A DNA stretch of 64,000 nucleotides from Haladaptatus sp. R4 (GTDB lineage: Archaea; Halobacteriota; Halobacteria; Halobacteriales; Haladaptataceae). Shown here one piece after another: positions 41,610 to 51,199 of this stretch. The position numbers and the translations under genes are program-made. How positions within the stretch are numbered: position 1 is the stretch's first letter; the number at the start of each line of letters is the position of its first letter. Location of the stretch: NCBI RefSeq assembly GCF_001625445.1, contig NZ_LWHG01000028.1, positions 465,313-529,312 on the forward strand, in the 5' to 3' direction. The notes below the pieces were generated by a model. That model ran no database searches and was not told the origin of the DNA. It saw only the letters and a list, made by a program, of their open reading frames with translations.

Positions 41610-41978
41610 TTAGGCGAGGAAATACCAGAGTAGAACTCCGATGACGACCCAAAACAGCAGGATCGACACGGCAGTGAGCCATCCAACCACGCCGTCTTCC
41701 GTCTCCCGATCTTTCGATTGCTGGCGCGCGTCGGCCATCACGTCGTCGGGGATTCCCCGCCGGGCGAGGTACACGCCGAGGGGAATGAACACCACGTCGT
41801 CCGCGTAGCCCAGAATTGGAATGAAATCCGGAATCGGGTCGATGGGGCTGACGGCAAGTCCGACCGTCACGAGAACGATGACCTTCGAGTACCACGGCGT
41901 CCTGGGGTCACGGCCAGCAATCGCCAGCGCCGTGACTTCGCGTCGGAGGTCACGGGCCCGGTCGCGCCAGTTCGGCAT
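41610..41978 (-). CDS. YkvA/DUF1232 membrane protein
   Basis: 122 residues. The family core TPWYSKVIVLVTVGLAVSPIDPIPDFIPILGYADDVVFIPLG is fully conserved, followed by ARRGIPDDVM and a C-terminal membrane helix (LTAVSILLFWVVIGVLLWYFL). Function unknown. Same strand as the MBL gene. Confidence 0.88.
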   Translation of the reverse strand: MPNWRDRARDLRREVTALAIAGRDPRTPWYSKVIVLVTVGLAVSPIDPIPDFIPILGYADDVVFIPLGVYLARRGIPDDVMADARQQSKDRETEDGVVGWLTAVSILLFWVVIGVLLWYFLA

Positions 41979-42075
41979 CGTTCGGGTGGTCGTGAGTGAC
42001 GAAAGTAATCGTTCCGCTCGGGGACGGTGCGCAAGTCGAGCGAAACGTCGCGTCCTCGGAACGCGAGTTCGGCCG

Positions 42076-43727
42076 TTACTGCATCTCAGCCAGCCGTTCG
42101 ATTCGTTCCAGCGAATCGGCGGACTCGGGCGTCTTGTCGTCGCGCACGCCGAGGAATCGCGGGAACCGAAGCGCGAATCCGGACGAGTAGGTCGGGGACT
42201 GCTGGATTTCCTCGTAGCCCACCTCGAAGACGACTTCCGGAGAGAGGTCCACGACCTGCCCGTCCTGCGTGGCGATGTGGGGTTCGAGCAGTTCGGTCAG
42301 TTCGGCGAGTTCCTCGTCGGTGATTCCCGTCGCCACTTTGCCGAGGGTTTCGAACTCTCCACCCTCGGTTCGTACCGAGAGCAGGAACGTCCCGAGGAAA
42401 CTCGCCCGGCGACCCTCGCCCCACTCCGCGCCGGTGACGACGAGGTCCACCGTCTCCACGTCGGGCTTTCGTTTCCGCCAGTTCTTCCCGCGACGACCCG
42501 GCGAGTACGTCGAATTGGGGTTCTTGAGCATGATGCCCTCGTGGCCCGCATCGAGCGCGTTCTCTTCGATGGCCGCGATTTCGTCCTCGTCGCCCGTGAC
42601 GGTGAGCGAAGACACCCCGCCGGAGAGAATCCCTTGGAGGCGGTCGTGGCGCTCGGTGAGCGGCGCAGTCAACAGGTCCTCGCCGTCGGCGTGGAGGCAG
42701 TCGAACGCCCGGAGTTCGACGGCGACCTCCTCGCGGGCACGCGCCACGTCGTGCTTGCGTCGGAACCGCCGGAGGACCTCCTGAAACGGCAGCGGTTCGC
42801 CGTCAGCCATCGCCACGACTTCGCCGTCCACGATCGCCGGAACGGCGAGATTCTCCTCCGCGTACTCCACGATTTCGGGCAGTGGGTTCGTCACCTCCTC
42901 CATGTTCCGCGAGAAGATCCGGACCTCCTCGCCGTCGTAGTGCAGTTGCACCCGCGCGCCGTCGAACTTCCACTCGACGCCCGCTCCCGTTTCCCAGTCC
43001 TCCAGTGCGTCCGTGACGGTGCCCGCCTGCGCGAGCATCGCCTGCACCGGTCGCCCGACTTCGAGTTGTAGCTCATCGAGCCCGGATTCGCCCTCGTCGC
43101 AGGCGACTCGGGCCACTCGTCCGTAGTCGTTCGACACCTGAAGGGCGCGTTGGACCGACTCGACCGGCACGTCGAACGCCGCCGCGATGGCGTCCCGAAC
43201 CTCCCCTCGCCGACGCCGATTCGCATCTCCGAGAGGACGAGGCGGGCCAGATATCGGGCTTCGTCGGAATCGGTGCGGTTGAACAGCCCGAACAGGATGT
43301 CGATTTTCGTGTCCTGACTGCCCGAACCCTCCGTCGTGGCGAGCGCGTCGAGTTCGTTCTTCGCCACCTCCGCGACGGTCAGTTCGTCCTGCCCGGCACC
43401 GAACGCCGCGAGTCCCTGTTGTCCACCGAAATCGTAACTCGCCGCCACCGCGCCAATGTCCCCCAACTCGGCGAGTCGGTCCTCGACGTCGTCCGCCGAG
43501 ACGTTCTGCCCGGCGGCGCGGGCGATGGCCGTGTAACACAGGTTCGGGCCGATGTCCAGCGTCGTCGAATCCCACGCCGGAAACACCCGCCCCTGCACGA
43601 ACCGCACGAGCACGTCCAAGTCGTCGTTCGCCGACGAGAGGAGGTCGGTCACCGCGTCGATGATGTCGGTATCCGCACTCAACTCCTCGATCTCCCCGGC
43701 CACCTCGGCGAATGCCGCGAACTCCAT
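42076..43727 (-). CDS. lig: ATP-dependent DNA ligase, frame disrupted near 43204
   Basis: About 550 residues after correction. N-terminal DNA-binding domain from MEFAAFAEVAGEIEEL to LVLSEMRIGVGEG; then the frame changes and continues VRDAIAAAFDVPVESVQ. The adenylation motif I is EWKFDGARVQLHYDG (catalytic Lys), with FSRNMEEVTNPLPE (III), GEVVAMADG (IIIa), EGIMLKNPNSTY (IV) and WRKRKPDVETVDLVV (V). Adding one G to the run at 43203-43206 restores the frame. An essential replication ligase, so likely a consensus error. Confidence 0.92.
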
Positions 43728-44002
43728 TATCGGCCGTTATTCTCGGTCGGAGTTAAGCACACGGCTTTCGATTTCGGGGGCGACGGCGGCTAAATGCGTT
43801 CTGACTGATCTCGTCGTTTTCGTGATAGAAGCGTTCGAGAGAATTCGGGGTGAGTCGAAATCACGGCGGAAGCACTACTCCATCGTAGCGTTTGTCGCCC
43901 GGCACTTGCACGCACAGCGGAACCGAATCAACACGATAATTCACTCACTACCACGACGAGAAAGCCCGTGGATTGAAGCGTCTGGACCGCACACCCCCTC
44001 GC

Positions 44003-45505
44003 ATGACTTCGGACCTTGCGTCGCAGGTGAAAGACGTGTTGACGGTAGACAGGGAGGAGTTTCAGGCTCGTGTCGAGGAAGACGCAGAGGTCATCAAACG
44101 GGAACTGGAGGACGGGACGTTCGACAACCCGCAGGCCATCGTCGGGTTCGAGTACGAGTTCTACGCCGTGAATGCGGAGACGAAGGCGCTCTCGCGGGTT
44201 CCGCGCAGGCTCCTGTCGCTCATCGGCTTCGAGAAGGAACTCGGCCTGCACAACGCCGAGATGTCCACGAGTCCACAGCCACTGAACGAGTACGGGTTGG
44301 CGGCACAGGAATCCGAGGTGAAAGCCCGACTCTCAGCGGCCGAAGACCGGGCTGGAGCCGAAGGGATGCGCCTCGTGAGCGATGGTCTTTGGACGATTCC
44401 ACCGACCGGCGAGACGGCGGGACGGTATCTCACCGACGGCGTCGAGGACGACGGGGTTCAAATCGCGGCGAACATGAGCAACTCGGTGCGGTATCACGCG
44501 ATGGCGAACACGGGCGAGGCCGTCGGGATGGAACTCGACGCGCCGCACGTCTCGCTCACCTCGAAGACGGTGATGCCCGAGAGCCTCATCACGTCCATTC
44601 AGCCCCACTATCAGGTGCCACACGCCCGCGACCTGCCGACGTACTTCGAGTACGCGACCCGTATCGCGGCCCCGCTGTTGGCCCTCGGCGTCAACTCCCC
44701 CTTCTTCCCGCCGGATTTGTACGAAGACGCGCCGCCCGAGGAAATCGTGGACGAGGCGTGGATGGAGAACCGCATCCACGTCTTCGAGTCGGTGTTGAAC
44801 GCCGACGACCCCGGAAAAGTTCGATTCCCGGACGACATCGAATCGGCGGCGGACGCTATCGACGACGTGGTCGACGACCGTACCATCGTGCCGATGCCCG
44901 TCTCCCGCTCGGACCGCTTCGACGACGAATTCGCGCATTTCCGGTTGAAACACGGCACCTACTGGCGGTGGGTTCGTCCGGTGTTCGGCGGGTCCACGCG
45001 CGCCGACGCGAACGCGCGCATCGAGTTCCGTCCCATCGCCGCACAACCGACGGTCCGCGACTCCATCGCGTTTCAGGCGGCGTTCGCGGGGCTATTGGAG
45101 AGCACGTTCCGCCGGGAGCATCCGGTACACCACCTGGATTGGGTCGTCGCACGGGACAACTTCTACGCCGCCATGCGCGACGGACTCGACGCCGACCTCT
45201 ACTGGATCACGAATTCCGGTGAGGAGACGACGGAGACGGACGAGTTGTTTAGCGACTTGTTCGCCCACGCGAAGGACGGTCTGCAAGCGCGGGGATTGTC
45301 GGACGAACAGGCGGCGAAATACCTCTACCCGCTCCGACAGCGCGCGCGCCACCGTGTGACGCCCGCGGACTGGAAGAAACGGGAGGTAAAAGAACGGCTG
45401 GAGGATGGCGAGTCGCTGGAGGATGCTATCTCGGGCATGCAACGCGCCTACATCGACCAACAGAAAGAGACGTTACTCGACGGTAGCTTTACCGACTGGA
45501 ATTAG
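44003..45505 (+). CDS. GCS2-fold glutamate-cysteine-ligase-like protein
   Basis: 500 residues. GFEYEFYAVNAET near residue 50 is the Mg/ATP-binding strand seen in the glutamate-cysteine ligase GCS2/YbdK group, and ARIEFRPIAAQPTVRDSIAFQAAFAGL is its C-terminal motif. Middle parts (IAANMSNSVRYHAMANTGEAVGMELD) are specific to a haloarchaeal branch longer than true GshA, so it may be a carboxylate-amine ligase of unknown substrate. Ends four bases inside the convergent psmB. Confidence 0.72.
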   Translation: MTSDLASQVKDVLTVDREEFQARVEEDAEVIKRELEDGTFDNPQAIVGFEYEFYAVNAETKALSRVPRRLLSLIGFEKELGLHNAEMSTSPQPLNEYGLAAQESEVKARLSAAEDRAGAEGMRLVSDGLWTIPPTGETAGRYLTDGVEDDGVQIAANMSNSVRYHAMANTGEAVGMELDAPHVSLTSKTVMPESLITSIQPHYQVPHARDLPTYFEYATRIAAPLLALGVNSPFFPPDLYEDAPPEEIVDEAWMENRIHVFESVLNADDPGKVRFPDDIESAADAIDDVVDDRTIVPMPVSRSDRFDDEFAHFRLKHGTYWRWVRPVFGGSTRADANARIEFRPIAAQPTVRDSIAFQAAFAGLLESTFRREHPVHHLDWVVARDNFYAAMRDGLDADLYWITNSGEETTETDELFSDLFAHAKDGLQARGLSDEQAAKYLYPLRQRARHRVTPADWKKREVKERLEDGESLEDAISGMQRAYIDQQKETLLDGSFTDWN

Positions 45506-46236
45506 AGGACCTCGTCGAAGTCCTTGTGCCCGGTGATATCGACGCCTTCCTCGGTGATCTCGGCGAGGAAGACACCGTTGCCGCTGCCGGTGTCGCGCTC
45601 GACGGCGCTCTTGATACCGCGTGCGGCGACGGCCTTCGCTTCCTCGTTCGAGAGACCTTCCTCGTAATCCTGTTCGAGGACACCGTAGGCGAGTTGCATC
45701 CCGCTACCCGTGACGGTGTAGTCGTCGGCCATGACGCCACCGGCGGGGTCGAGGCTGTAGATGTGTGCGCCTTCCTCGTCGATACCGCCGAGGATGGGCG
45801 AAACCATGAAGAACGGCCCGCTACGGAGCATGTTGCCCGCGAGCGTCGAGAGTGCCTGCATGCTCATCTGCTCGCCGCGTCGGGACTCGTAGAGGTTGGA
45901 CTCGATGCGCATCGTTCGGATGAACGACTGTGCACCACCGACGGACCCGGCCATCGTCAGTGCGGCCGTCGGGTGAATCTGTTCGACCTTCTGGACGTTC
46001 TTGTTGGAGACGAAGCGGCCGCCGAGGCTGGCGCGCATGTCCGTCGCCATGACGACGCCCTCGCCGGTCGTGAGACCGATGGTGGTCGTCCCGGTTTTGT
46101 TGACGTTTTTCATATCGTCCTTCGAGAAGTTGTTCTCGGGGAGCGAGCCGATTTCCGGCTCGTACGGGCTGGTGTCGTTGCCGCCGAAACGCTCCAGATT
46201 ACGCGAGAAGTCGGAACCGTGCATTGGAGTACGCAT
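45502..46236 (-). CDS. psmB: Proteasome subunit beta
   Basis: 244 residues. A 48-residue propeptide ends at NKTG|TTTIGL; after self-cleavage the Thr becomes the catalytic N-terminal nucleophile. Active-site partners are seen in MATDMRASLGGRFVSNKNVQKV (Asp and Lys33-equivalent). SGSGMQLAYGVLEQDY and AVERDTGSGNGVFLAEI complete the fold. It builds the 20S core with alpha subunits. A TTTTATC box (46262-46268, minus strand) lies about 29 nt before the ATG; leaderless. Confidence 0.95.
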   Translation of the reverse strand: MRTPMHGSDFSRNLERFGGNDTSPYEPEIGSLPENNFSKDDMKNVNKTGTTTIGLTTGEGVVMATDMRASLGGRFVSNKNVQKVEQIHPTAALTMAGSVGGAQSFIRTMRIESNLYESRRGEQMSMQALSTLAGNMLRSGPFFMVSPILGGIDEEGAHIYSLDPAGGVMADDYTVTGSGMQLAYGVLEQDYEEGLSNEEAKAVAARGIKSAVERDTGSGNGVFLAEITEEGVDITGHKDFDEVL

Positions 46237-46319
46237 TACCGGACCGTAGTCCGTCAGCACTGATAAAACCAACCCTTCCGGGGTGTGACTGCCGGAGAAA
46301 AACGAACCGCCGATTTCGA

Positions 46320-46493
46320 TTATGCGCGCTTGGTGTTCTCGTAGGTCTTTTCGAGGGAGGCCATTATTCGGTGCATCGGGAACGGAACACCTGCACGTCG
46401 AGCGACGAGGGCGACCGGAAGCAGACAGATTCCGGCGAATACACTCATCTGGTACAGGGCAAACAGTGTCGCGCGTCGTATCGGTGCGAACAT
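46320..46493 (-). CDS. 57-residue membrane microprotein
   Basis: Starts ATG 46493, stops TAA 46320. One hydrophobic helix (LFALYQMSVFAGICLLPVALVA) follows MFAPIRRAT and precedes a short amphipathic tail FPMHRIMASLEKTYENTKRA. A TATA box (ATTTATAG, 46524-46531 minus strand) about 34 nt upstream supports transcription. It sits just upstream of psmB. Family not named by me; similar short proteins are common in haloarchaea. Confidence 0.65.
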   Translation of the reverse strand: MFAPIRRATLFALYQMSVFAGICLLPVALVARRAGVPFPMHRIMASLEKTYENTKRA

Positions 46494-46863
46494 TGCAACT
46501 TCACCCGTCCCTGAGCCGCACCCCTATAAATCCGTTATTGCTCTGGAAATTTCATAACGATTTATATCTCCCGAACGGGGCGCCGCCGTCTATCGATTCA
46601 AACTCACTTGTGTAATGCACAATTGTAGACGAATTAGTTCCGGGCGACTACGATGGCCACGCCATTCCAACGTCGTCAATATGCGTAAGTTATGGACATC
46701 ATTATCGTCTCATGCGCGATATCGTTCCGATTTCGCCACCACGCCGTGCGTGAACACCGTGCACACCACCTCCTGAAATCACACACCACCCCACGAAACC
46801 AGCACTCGTACTGTCATCCAACTAGCCGAAAGGATTGACGCGTATGCCCACCAATAGCTATCC
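46494..46863. other. Gene-free AT-richer stretch
   Basis: 370 bases with no supported ORF on either strand. It contains the minus-strand TATA box for the 57-residue gene at 46524-46531, another plus-strand TATA-like TTTATAT at about 46561 with no gene close downstream, and the start region of the HTH-10 gene at 46864. I see no repeat or RNA structure. Confidence 0.5.
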
Positions 46864-47532
46864 GTGAACGTCGTCGTCGAACTTCGACTCCCACGCGAGG
46901 AATTCGCACTCCACGAGTTGTTCCAGTATCGTTCCGACGTTCGAATCGAACTGGAACAAATCGTTCCGACACGGGAGTACTCGATTCCCTTCGTCTGGGT
47001 CGCGACCGCCGACCCGGCGTTTCTCGATACCGTCGCGTTCGATCAGTCACCCATCGATTCCATGGAGGTTCTCAGCGGAACCGAGAACGGTGCCCTCTGT
47101 CGAATCGTTTGGGCGAGCGCGACGGACGGGATTCACGGAATCCTGACCGAAGGCGATCTGACGTTGCTCGATGCCGTCGGGAACGACGATGGCTGGTTGT
47201 TCCGGATTCGATTCCCGGATCACGAATCGACGACGAAGTTTCGAGAGGCTTGCGACGACCGCTCGATAACGTACGAAGTTCGCCGGATCTACACCGTGGA
47301 CGAGTTCCCGACAAAACAGTACGGATTGACCGACGAGCAACGCGAAGCCCTCGCGACGGCCTTCGCGTCGGGTTACTTCCGCGTCCCGCGGGAAACGTCG
47401 CTCTCGGAACTCGCCGAGACGCTCGACATCTCCCCGCAGGCCGCCTCGGGACGCCTCAGGCGTGGCTTGGAGCGAATGCTCGGTGCGACGCTGTTTCCCC
47501 GGACCGGACCGAGCGAGGTTTCCGAGGGGTAA
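46864..47532 (+). CDS. Bacterioopsin-activator type HTH-10 regulator
   Basis: 222 residues, GTG start. The N-terminal Bat-like ligand region (VVVELRLPREEFALHELF; LDAVGNDDGWLFRIRFPDH) is followed by the HTH-10 domain (LTDEQREALATAFASGYFRVPRETSLSELAETLDISPQAASGRLRRGLERML). No PAS or GAF, so it acts as a short one-component regulator. Next gene downstream encodes HalOD1, repeating the order seen at 13.3-15.7 kb. Confidence 0.85.
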   Translation: MNVVVELRLPREEFALHELFQYRSDVRIELEQIVPTREYSIPFVWVATADPAFLDTVAFDQSPIDSMEVLSGTENGALCRIVWASATDGIHGILTEGDLTLLDAVGNDDGWLFRIRFPDHESTTKFREACDDRSITYEVRRIYTVDEFPTKQYGLTDEQREALATAFASGYFRVPRETSLSELAETLDISPQAASGRLRRGLERMLGATLFPRTGPSEVSEG

Positions 47533-47637
47533 TAAAAGTGAGAACCACTAAACCCCAAGAATTCCCTTACTACTTCACCTTCATCCAGAGGATGTGGGCC
47601 ATATCGTTTTGTGTACGGATGCCGGGAGGTATCTGAC

Positions 47638-47916
47638 ATGAGTCAGGATTCGGACGGTCACGGACCGATTCTCAACGAAGCGAACCACGGCGACGGACGG
47701 ATCTCTGAGACCGTTATCGACGCGATCACCGAAGTCGTCGAGGACAGTTCGACGGAGATAGAACCCCTGTACGAGAGTATCGACCCCGATGCGCTGGAGG
47801 ATTTGTTCGACCGACGACCCGGCAAGGACGTTCCGACACGGGTGGAGTTCCGCCACGAGGAGTTCTCCATCGCCGTCGAAGAGAACGGTCGCGTCGTCAT
47901 CTACGACGCTCGATAG
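47638..47916 (+). CDS. HalOD1 output-domain protein
   Basis: 92 residues. VIDAITEVVEDSSTEIEPLYESIDPDALEDLF then VEFRHEEFSIAVEENGRVVIY is the complete HalOD1 module, with an acidic lead. Paralogue of the protein at 15372. Such stand-alone domains are thought to be signalling outputs; partner unknown, but the HTH-10 gene 105 bp upstream is a candidate. Confidence 0.8.
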   Translation: MSQDSDGHGPILNEANHGDGRISETVIDAITEVVEDSSTEIEPLYESIDPDALEDLFDRRPGKDVPTRVEFRHEEFSIAVEENGRVVIYDAR

Positions 47917-47958
47917 TGTGCCAATACGCTTTTGCTGCCATCCGTTGTCAGCCCCCAC

Positions 47959-48153
47959 ATGCCTGACAACGAGTACGACGTGTACCTCGTGCCGACTGGC
48001 AAACGGGGTGAGGAACAGAACATCGTGTCACCCGTCGCAGCGACGGACGTGGATTTCTACGAGACGGGTATCTGGGTTCGGCGGAAAGGCGGGCGGAACT
48101 TCTTCCCGTACGAACAGATTCGAACCATCAGGGAGCACCACTCGGGCCAGTAA
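47959..48153 (+). CDS. Small conserved haloarchaeal protein, unknown
   Basis: 64 residues: MPDNEYDVYLVPTGKRGEEQ, then VDFYETGIWVRRKGGRNFFPYEQIRTIREHH. Beta-strand rich with no Cys and no membrane segment, like a small PH- or Tudor-like barrel (inference). The ATG at 47959 is preferred to TTG 47932. Confidence 0.6.
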   Translation: MPDNEYDVYLVPTGKRGEEQNIVSPVAATDVDFYETGIWVRRKGGRNFFPYEQIRTIREHHSGQ

Positions 48154-48181
48154 AACGAAACGGGAACCGACACCGGAACGC

Positions 48182-49898
48182 CTAGTTCGGCTTCAACCCG
48201 ACGATTTCGCGCGAGAAGATGTCGGCATAGCCCGAGAAGGACATCTTGAGGGAGGGCACGCCGGGGAACGTGAGCGTCTGGATTCCGATCATCGGGCGTT
48301 CGACATCCGTTCCCAGACTCCGTAGCGCGCTCTCGATCGCGGTGTACAGTTTTGCGGTTTCCTCGACTTCGAGGTCCGAGCACACCCCGGCCACTCGCGT
48401 CGGGAGTTCGGCGATCACGTCGCCGTCCCTGACGACCGCCCAGCCACCGCCCATCTCGTTGACGTGCGAAACCGCACGGCGGAGGTCTTCGCCACTACCG
48501 ACGGCGATGACGCCGGGCGTCTCCCACGTGAGACTGGTCGCAATCGCACCCTCGATCGGTCCCAGTCCGGTAACGAAGCCGGTGAAACCGGTTCCGTCCC
48601 CGTCCGGATGCCGGTCGAGGAGCGTGACTTTCAACAGGCCGTCCTCCGGCGCGGCGACGAGTTCGCCGTCCTCCTCCGGTGGGACGACGTTCGTCTCGCC
48701 CGAGAGCAGTCCCTCGCGGTATTCGATGGCGCGAACCTCACCGTCGACGGCCACGTCCGCGGGGACGCGGAACTCGTCCGGGTCGGTGCTGACGTTCACG
48801 CTGTCGTAAAAGTGGTCAGGGTACTCGTAGGAACGCGGCGCGACGGCCATCTCGTGGTTGTTGTAGACGACCTCGCCGCCGTTGATCACGGTGGTGACGT
48901 TGACGGTTTCCAAGTCGTCGATGAGCAGGATATCGGCGATGTTGCCCGGTGCGAGCGACCCGAGGTTCGACAGGCCGAAGTGGCGGGCGGGGTTGAGCGT
49001 CGCCATGCGAATCGCGTCCGCGGGCGAGACGCCCTCCTCTATCGCTCGACGAACAACCACGTCCATGTATCCCTCGCGGACGAGTTCCCGGGGCCACATG
49101 CCGTCCGTCGAGAGCGAGATTTCGGCCGCGCCGATCTCCTCGTACGCCTCGCCGACCGCCGACATGTCGTCACGAATCGAGCCACAGCGGCCGACGGCGT
49201 GGATACCGTTCTCGACGCGATCGATGATGTCCTCGCCCGTGATCGACTCGTGGTCGTCGTCGACGACGGTCGCGAACGCTTGGAGTTTCTCCCCCGAACA
49301 GCCAGCACCGTGGCCGCTGACGGTTTTGCCCTCGATGTGGGCGCGCTCGTACAGGTCCTCGGTCGGGGTGTCCCGACGACGGCGTGAATCCAGTCGGTCT
49401 CGCCGACGCCGACGATGCGGGCGTCACCGAGGAGGTTGGTGAGCGATTCCGCGTTCCCGCGTGCGGGTTCGAACGTATCGATGAGCGGTTGCGGCGGAAC
49501 CGTCGCGTACACCCGAATCGGGAGGTACGACGTCGCGGCGAGCAACTGCTCGACGCTTCCGCGCCGAACGACAACCCGAAACCCGAAACCTCCGACACGA
49601 CGGTCGTGGTTCCACCTTCGAGGGCGTAGTGATAGGCGTTCTCGAACGTCTGGTGCAAATCGATATGCGTGTGAGCGTCGATGAATCCCGGCGTCACGAC
49701 GCGGTCACTGGCGTTGATGACTCGGGTTTCGTCGCCGATAGCGTCGGTTCCATCCTCCGGCAGCGCCGCGACGCGGTTGTTCTTCACGACCACATCGCGG
49801 GCCTGAAACTCGCACAACTCCGGCAAGAGAACGCGACCGTTCCGAATCACGAGGTCGGCAGGTTCGTCGCCGAGGGTGACGGGTTGCAGTTCGTTCAT
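48182..49898 (-). CDS. ade: Adenine deaminase, frame disrupted near 49367 and 49555
   Basis: About 572 residues when corrected. Amidohydrolase fold: VVTPGFIDAHTHIDLHQTF (HxH metal site) in frame one, then LLAATSYLPIRVYATVPP and ARIVGVGETDWIHAVVG (Glu ligand) in frame two, and GHGAGCSGEKL, STDGMWPRELVREGYMD and the C-terminal GFVTGLGPIEGAIATSLTWETPG in frame three. One G added near 49555 and one C (minus strand) at the C4 run 49365-49368 restore the frame. It turns adenine to hypoxanthine. The ATG overlaps the upstream MBL stop (ATGA). Confidence 0.88.
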
Positions 49899-50848
49899 TT
49901 GGTTACTCCCTCGTACACCACGACGCCACCTTGTTCGTGTCGGTTCACTTCCCCGCGCTCTTCGAGCACGTCGAGGTGGCCGACCGCCTCGCTCATCCCG
50001 GGGAAGTACTCCGTCGCGGGCAGATCGTCGAACAACCCTTCCATCACGCCGAACGCCGTCGTCGGGTCGTCCACGAGCGCGCGAACGTTTCGGGTTCGCT
50101 CCTCGTGGGAGTCGAGGATTTCGCCGATCCGCTCGGAGGGGTCGTCGATCTCCTCACGGTGGCCGGGAAAGATGTAGTCGAGGTCGCGCTCTCGGAGGTT
50201 CGAGAGGGAGCGGTTGAACGACGGAAGCATACGCGGGCGCTTTCCACCGCTCTCCGTCGGCGGTTGGAGGAACGGGTTGGGCGTGATATCGCCGAGCACG
50301 TGGTCGCCGACGACCGCCATCGATTCACCCTCGTACTCGAACGTGAAGATGGTCTCTCCGGCGGAGTGTCCCTGGACGAACTCGGCGGTCAACTCGATAC
50401 CCTCGACCGTGACCGATTCGCCGTCGTCGAGTGCGAGGTCGGTTTCGACGCTTGGGGCGGCCGAGAGATACGCCTCCGGAAGGTTGGTGACGGTTTGGGC
50501 GGTCGTCGCCGCCATCCCGTTCCGGTCGAAGAAATCCGAGAAGTACTCCTGTTCGTACCGCAATCTGTCGTCGAAATCCCCCAAAATGTCCGCTGCCGCG
50601 GTGCTGGCGACGATCCGTGCGCCAGATTCACGAAGCCGCTTTGCCAAGCCAAAGTGGTCCGGATGCGGGTGCGTGATGAGCACCTGCTCCACGTCGCTCG
50701 GCCCGAGGTCGTGGTCCTCCAACCCGTCGAGCAGTGCAGTCCATGCCTCTTCGCTTCCCGGACCGGGGTCCACCAGCGTCCGCCCCGCCAAGTAGGCGTT
50801 CACTGGTCCGATTTGGAACGGCGTCGGAATCGAAAGCCGCGTAAACAT
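49895..50848 (-). CDS. MBL-fold metallohydrolase (RNase Z/lactonase-like)
   Basis: 317 residues. ITHPHPDHFGLAKRLRES carries HxHxDH; other ligands are in FVQGHSAGETIF and VVGDHVLGDITPNPF. A C-terminal winged-helix-like part (MSEAVGHLDVLEERGEVNRHEQGGVVVYEG) is typical of the LACTB2-like haloarchaeal group. Role unclear; it is translationally coupled to adenine deaminase. Confidence 0.85.
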   Translation of the reverse strand: MFTRLSIPTPFQIGPVNAYLAGRTLVDPGPGSEEAWTALLDGLEDHDLGPSDVEQVLITHPHPDHFGLAKRLRESGARIVASTAAADILGDFDDRLRYEQEYFSDFFDRNGMAATTAQTVTNLPEAYLSAAPSVETDLALDDGESVTVEGIELTAEFVQGHSAGETIFTFEYEGESMAVVGDHVLGDITPNPFLQPPTESGGKRPRMLPSFNRSLSNLRERDLDYIFPGHREEIDDPSERIGEILDSHEERTRNVRALVDDPTTAFGVMEGLFDDLPATEYFPGMSEAVGHLDVLEERGEVNRHEQGGVVVYEGVTK

Positions 50849-50959
50849 ACATGTCCCTTTCTTTGCCCGCGGTAAAACCGTTTTTGAACCCGGGTCCCCG
50901 GCGAATTCCGACGGAACGATTATATCTGACCCAAACGTAAGGACATAATTGGGAGAGCC

Positions 50960-51199
50960 ATGAACACACACTTCAAAGACGCGTGGTACCACCTCCGACA
51001 TGCCGGGAGTCATCTCGGGCGTGGTCTCCGCGAGGAACTGCAACCCGCCGAGAGAAAAGCCCGCGAACTGACCGGACGGGAACGACCGCCTGAACCGAGC
51101 CGACGCGAGAAGATGCGACGAAACATCCGTGGCGTGGAGCACGAAGCGAAACGACGTTCCCGCGACGCCGTCCGGGACGCGAGAAAGCGGATGAGTTAG
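50960..51199 (+). CDS. Small charged helical protein, unknown
   Basis: 79 residues: MNTHFKDAWYHLRHAGSHLGRG, then basic/acidic coiled-coil-like sequence to RDARKRMS. Entirely helical and charged; resembles a group of short conserved haloarchaeal proteins (possibly DUF7553). Ends four bases inside the convergent beta-helix gene. ACGTAAGGAC upstream gives a weak promoter. Confidence 0.6.
   Translation: MNTHFKDAWYHLRHAGSHLGRGLREELQPAERKARELTGRERPPEPSRREKMRRNIRGVEHEAKRRSRDAVRDARKRMS

Noticed and set aside
42100..43600. Long Arg-rich frames opposite the ligase and many other genes
   Set aside because: They are shadow frames produced by high GC at third codon positions.
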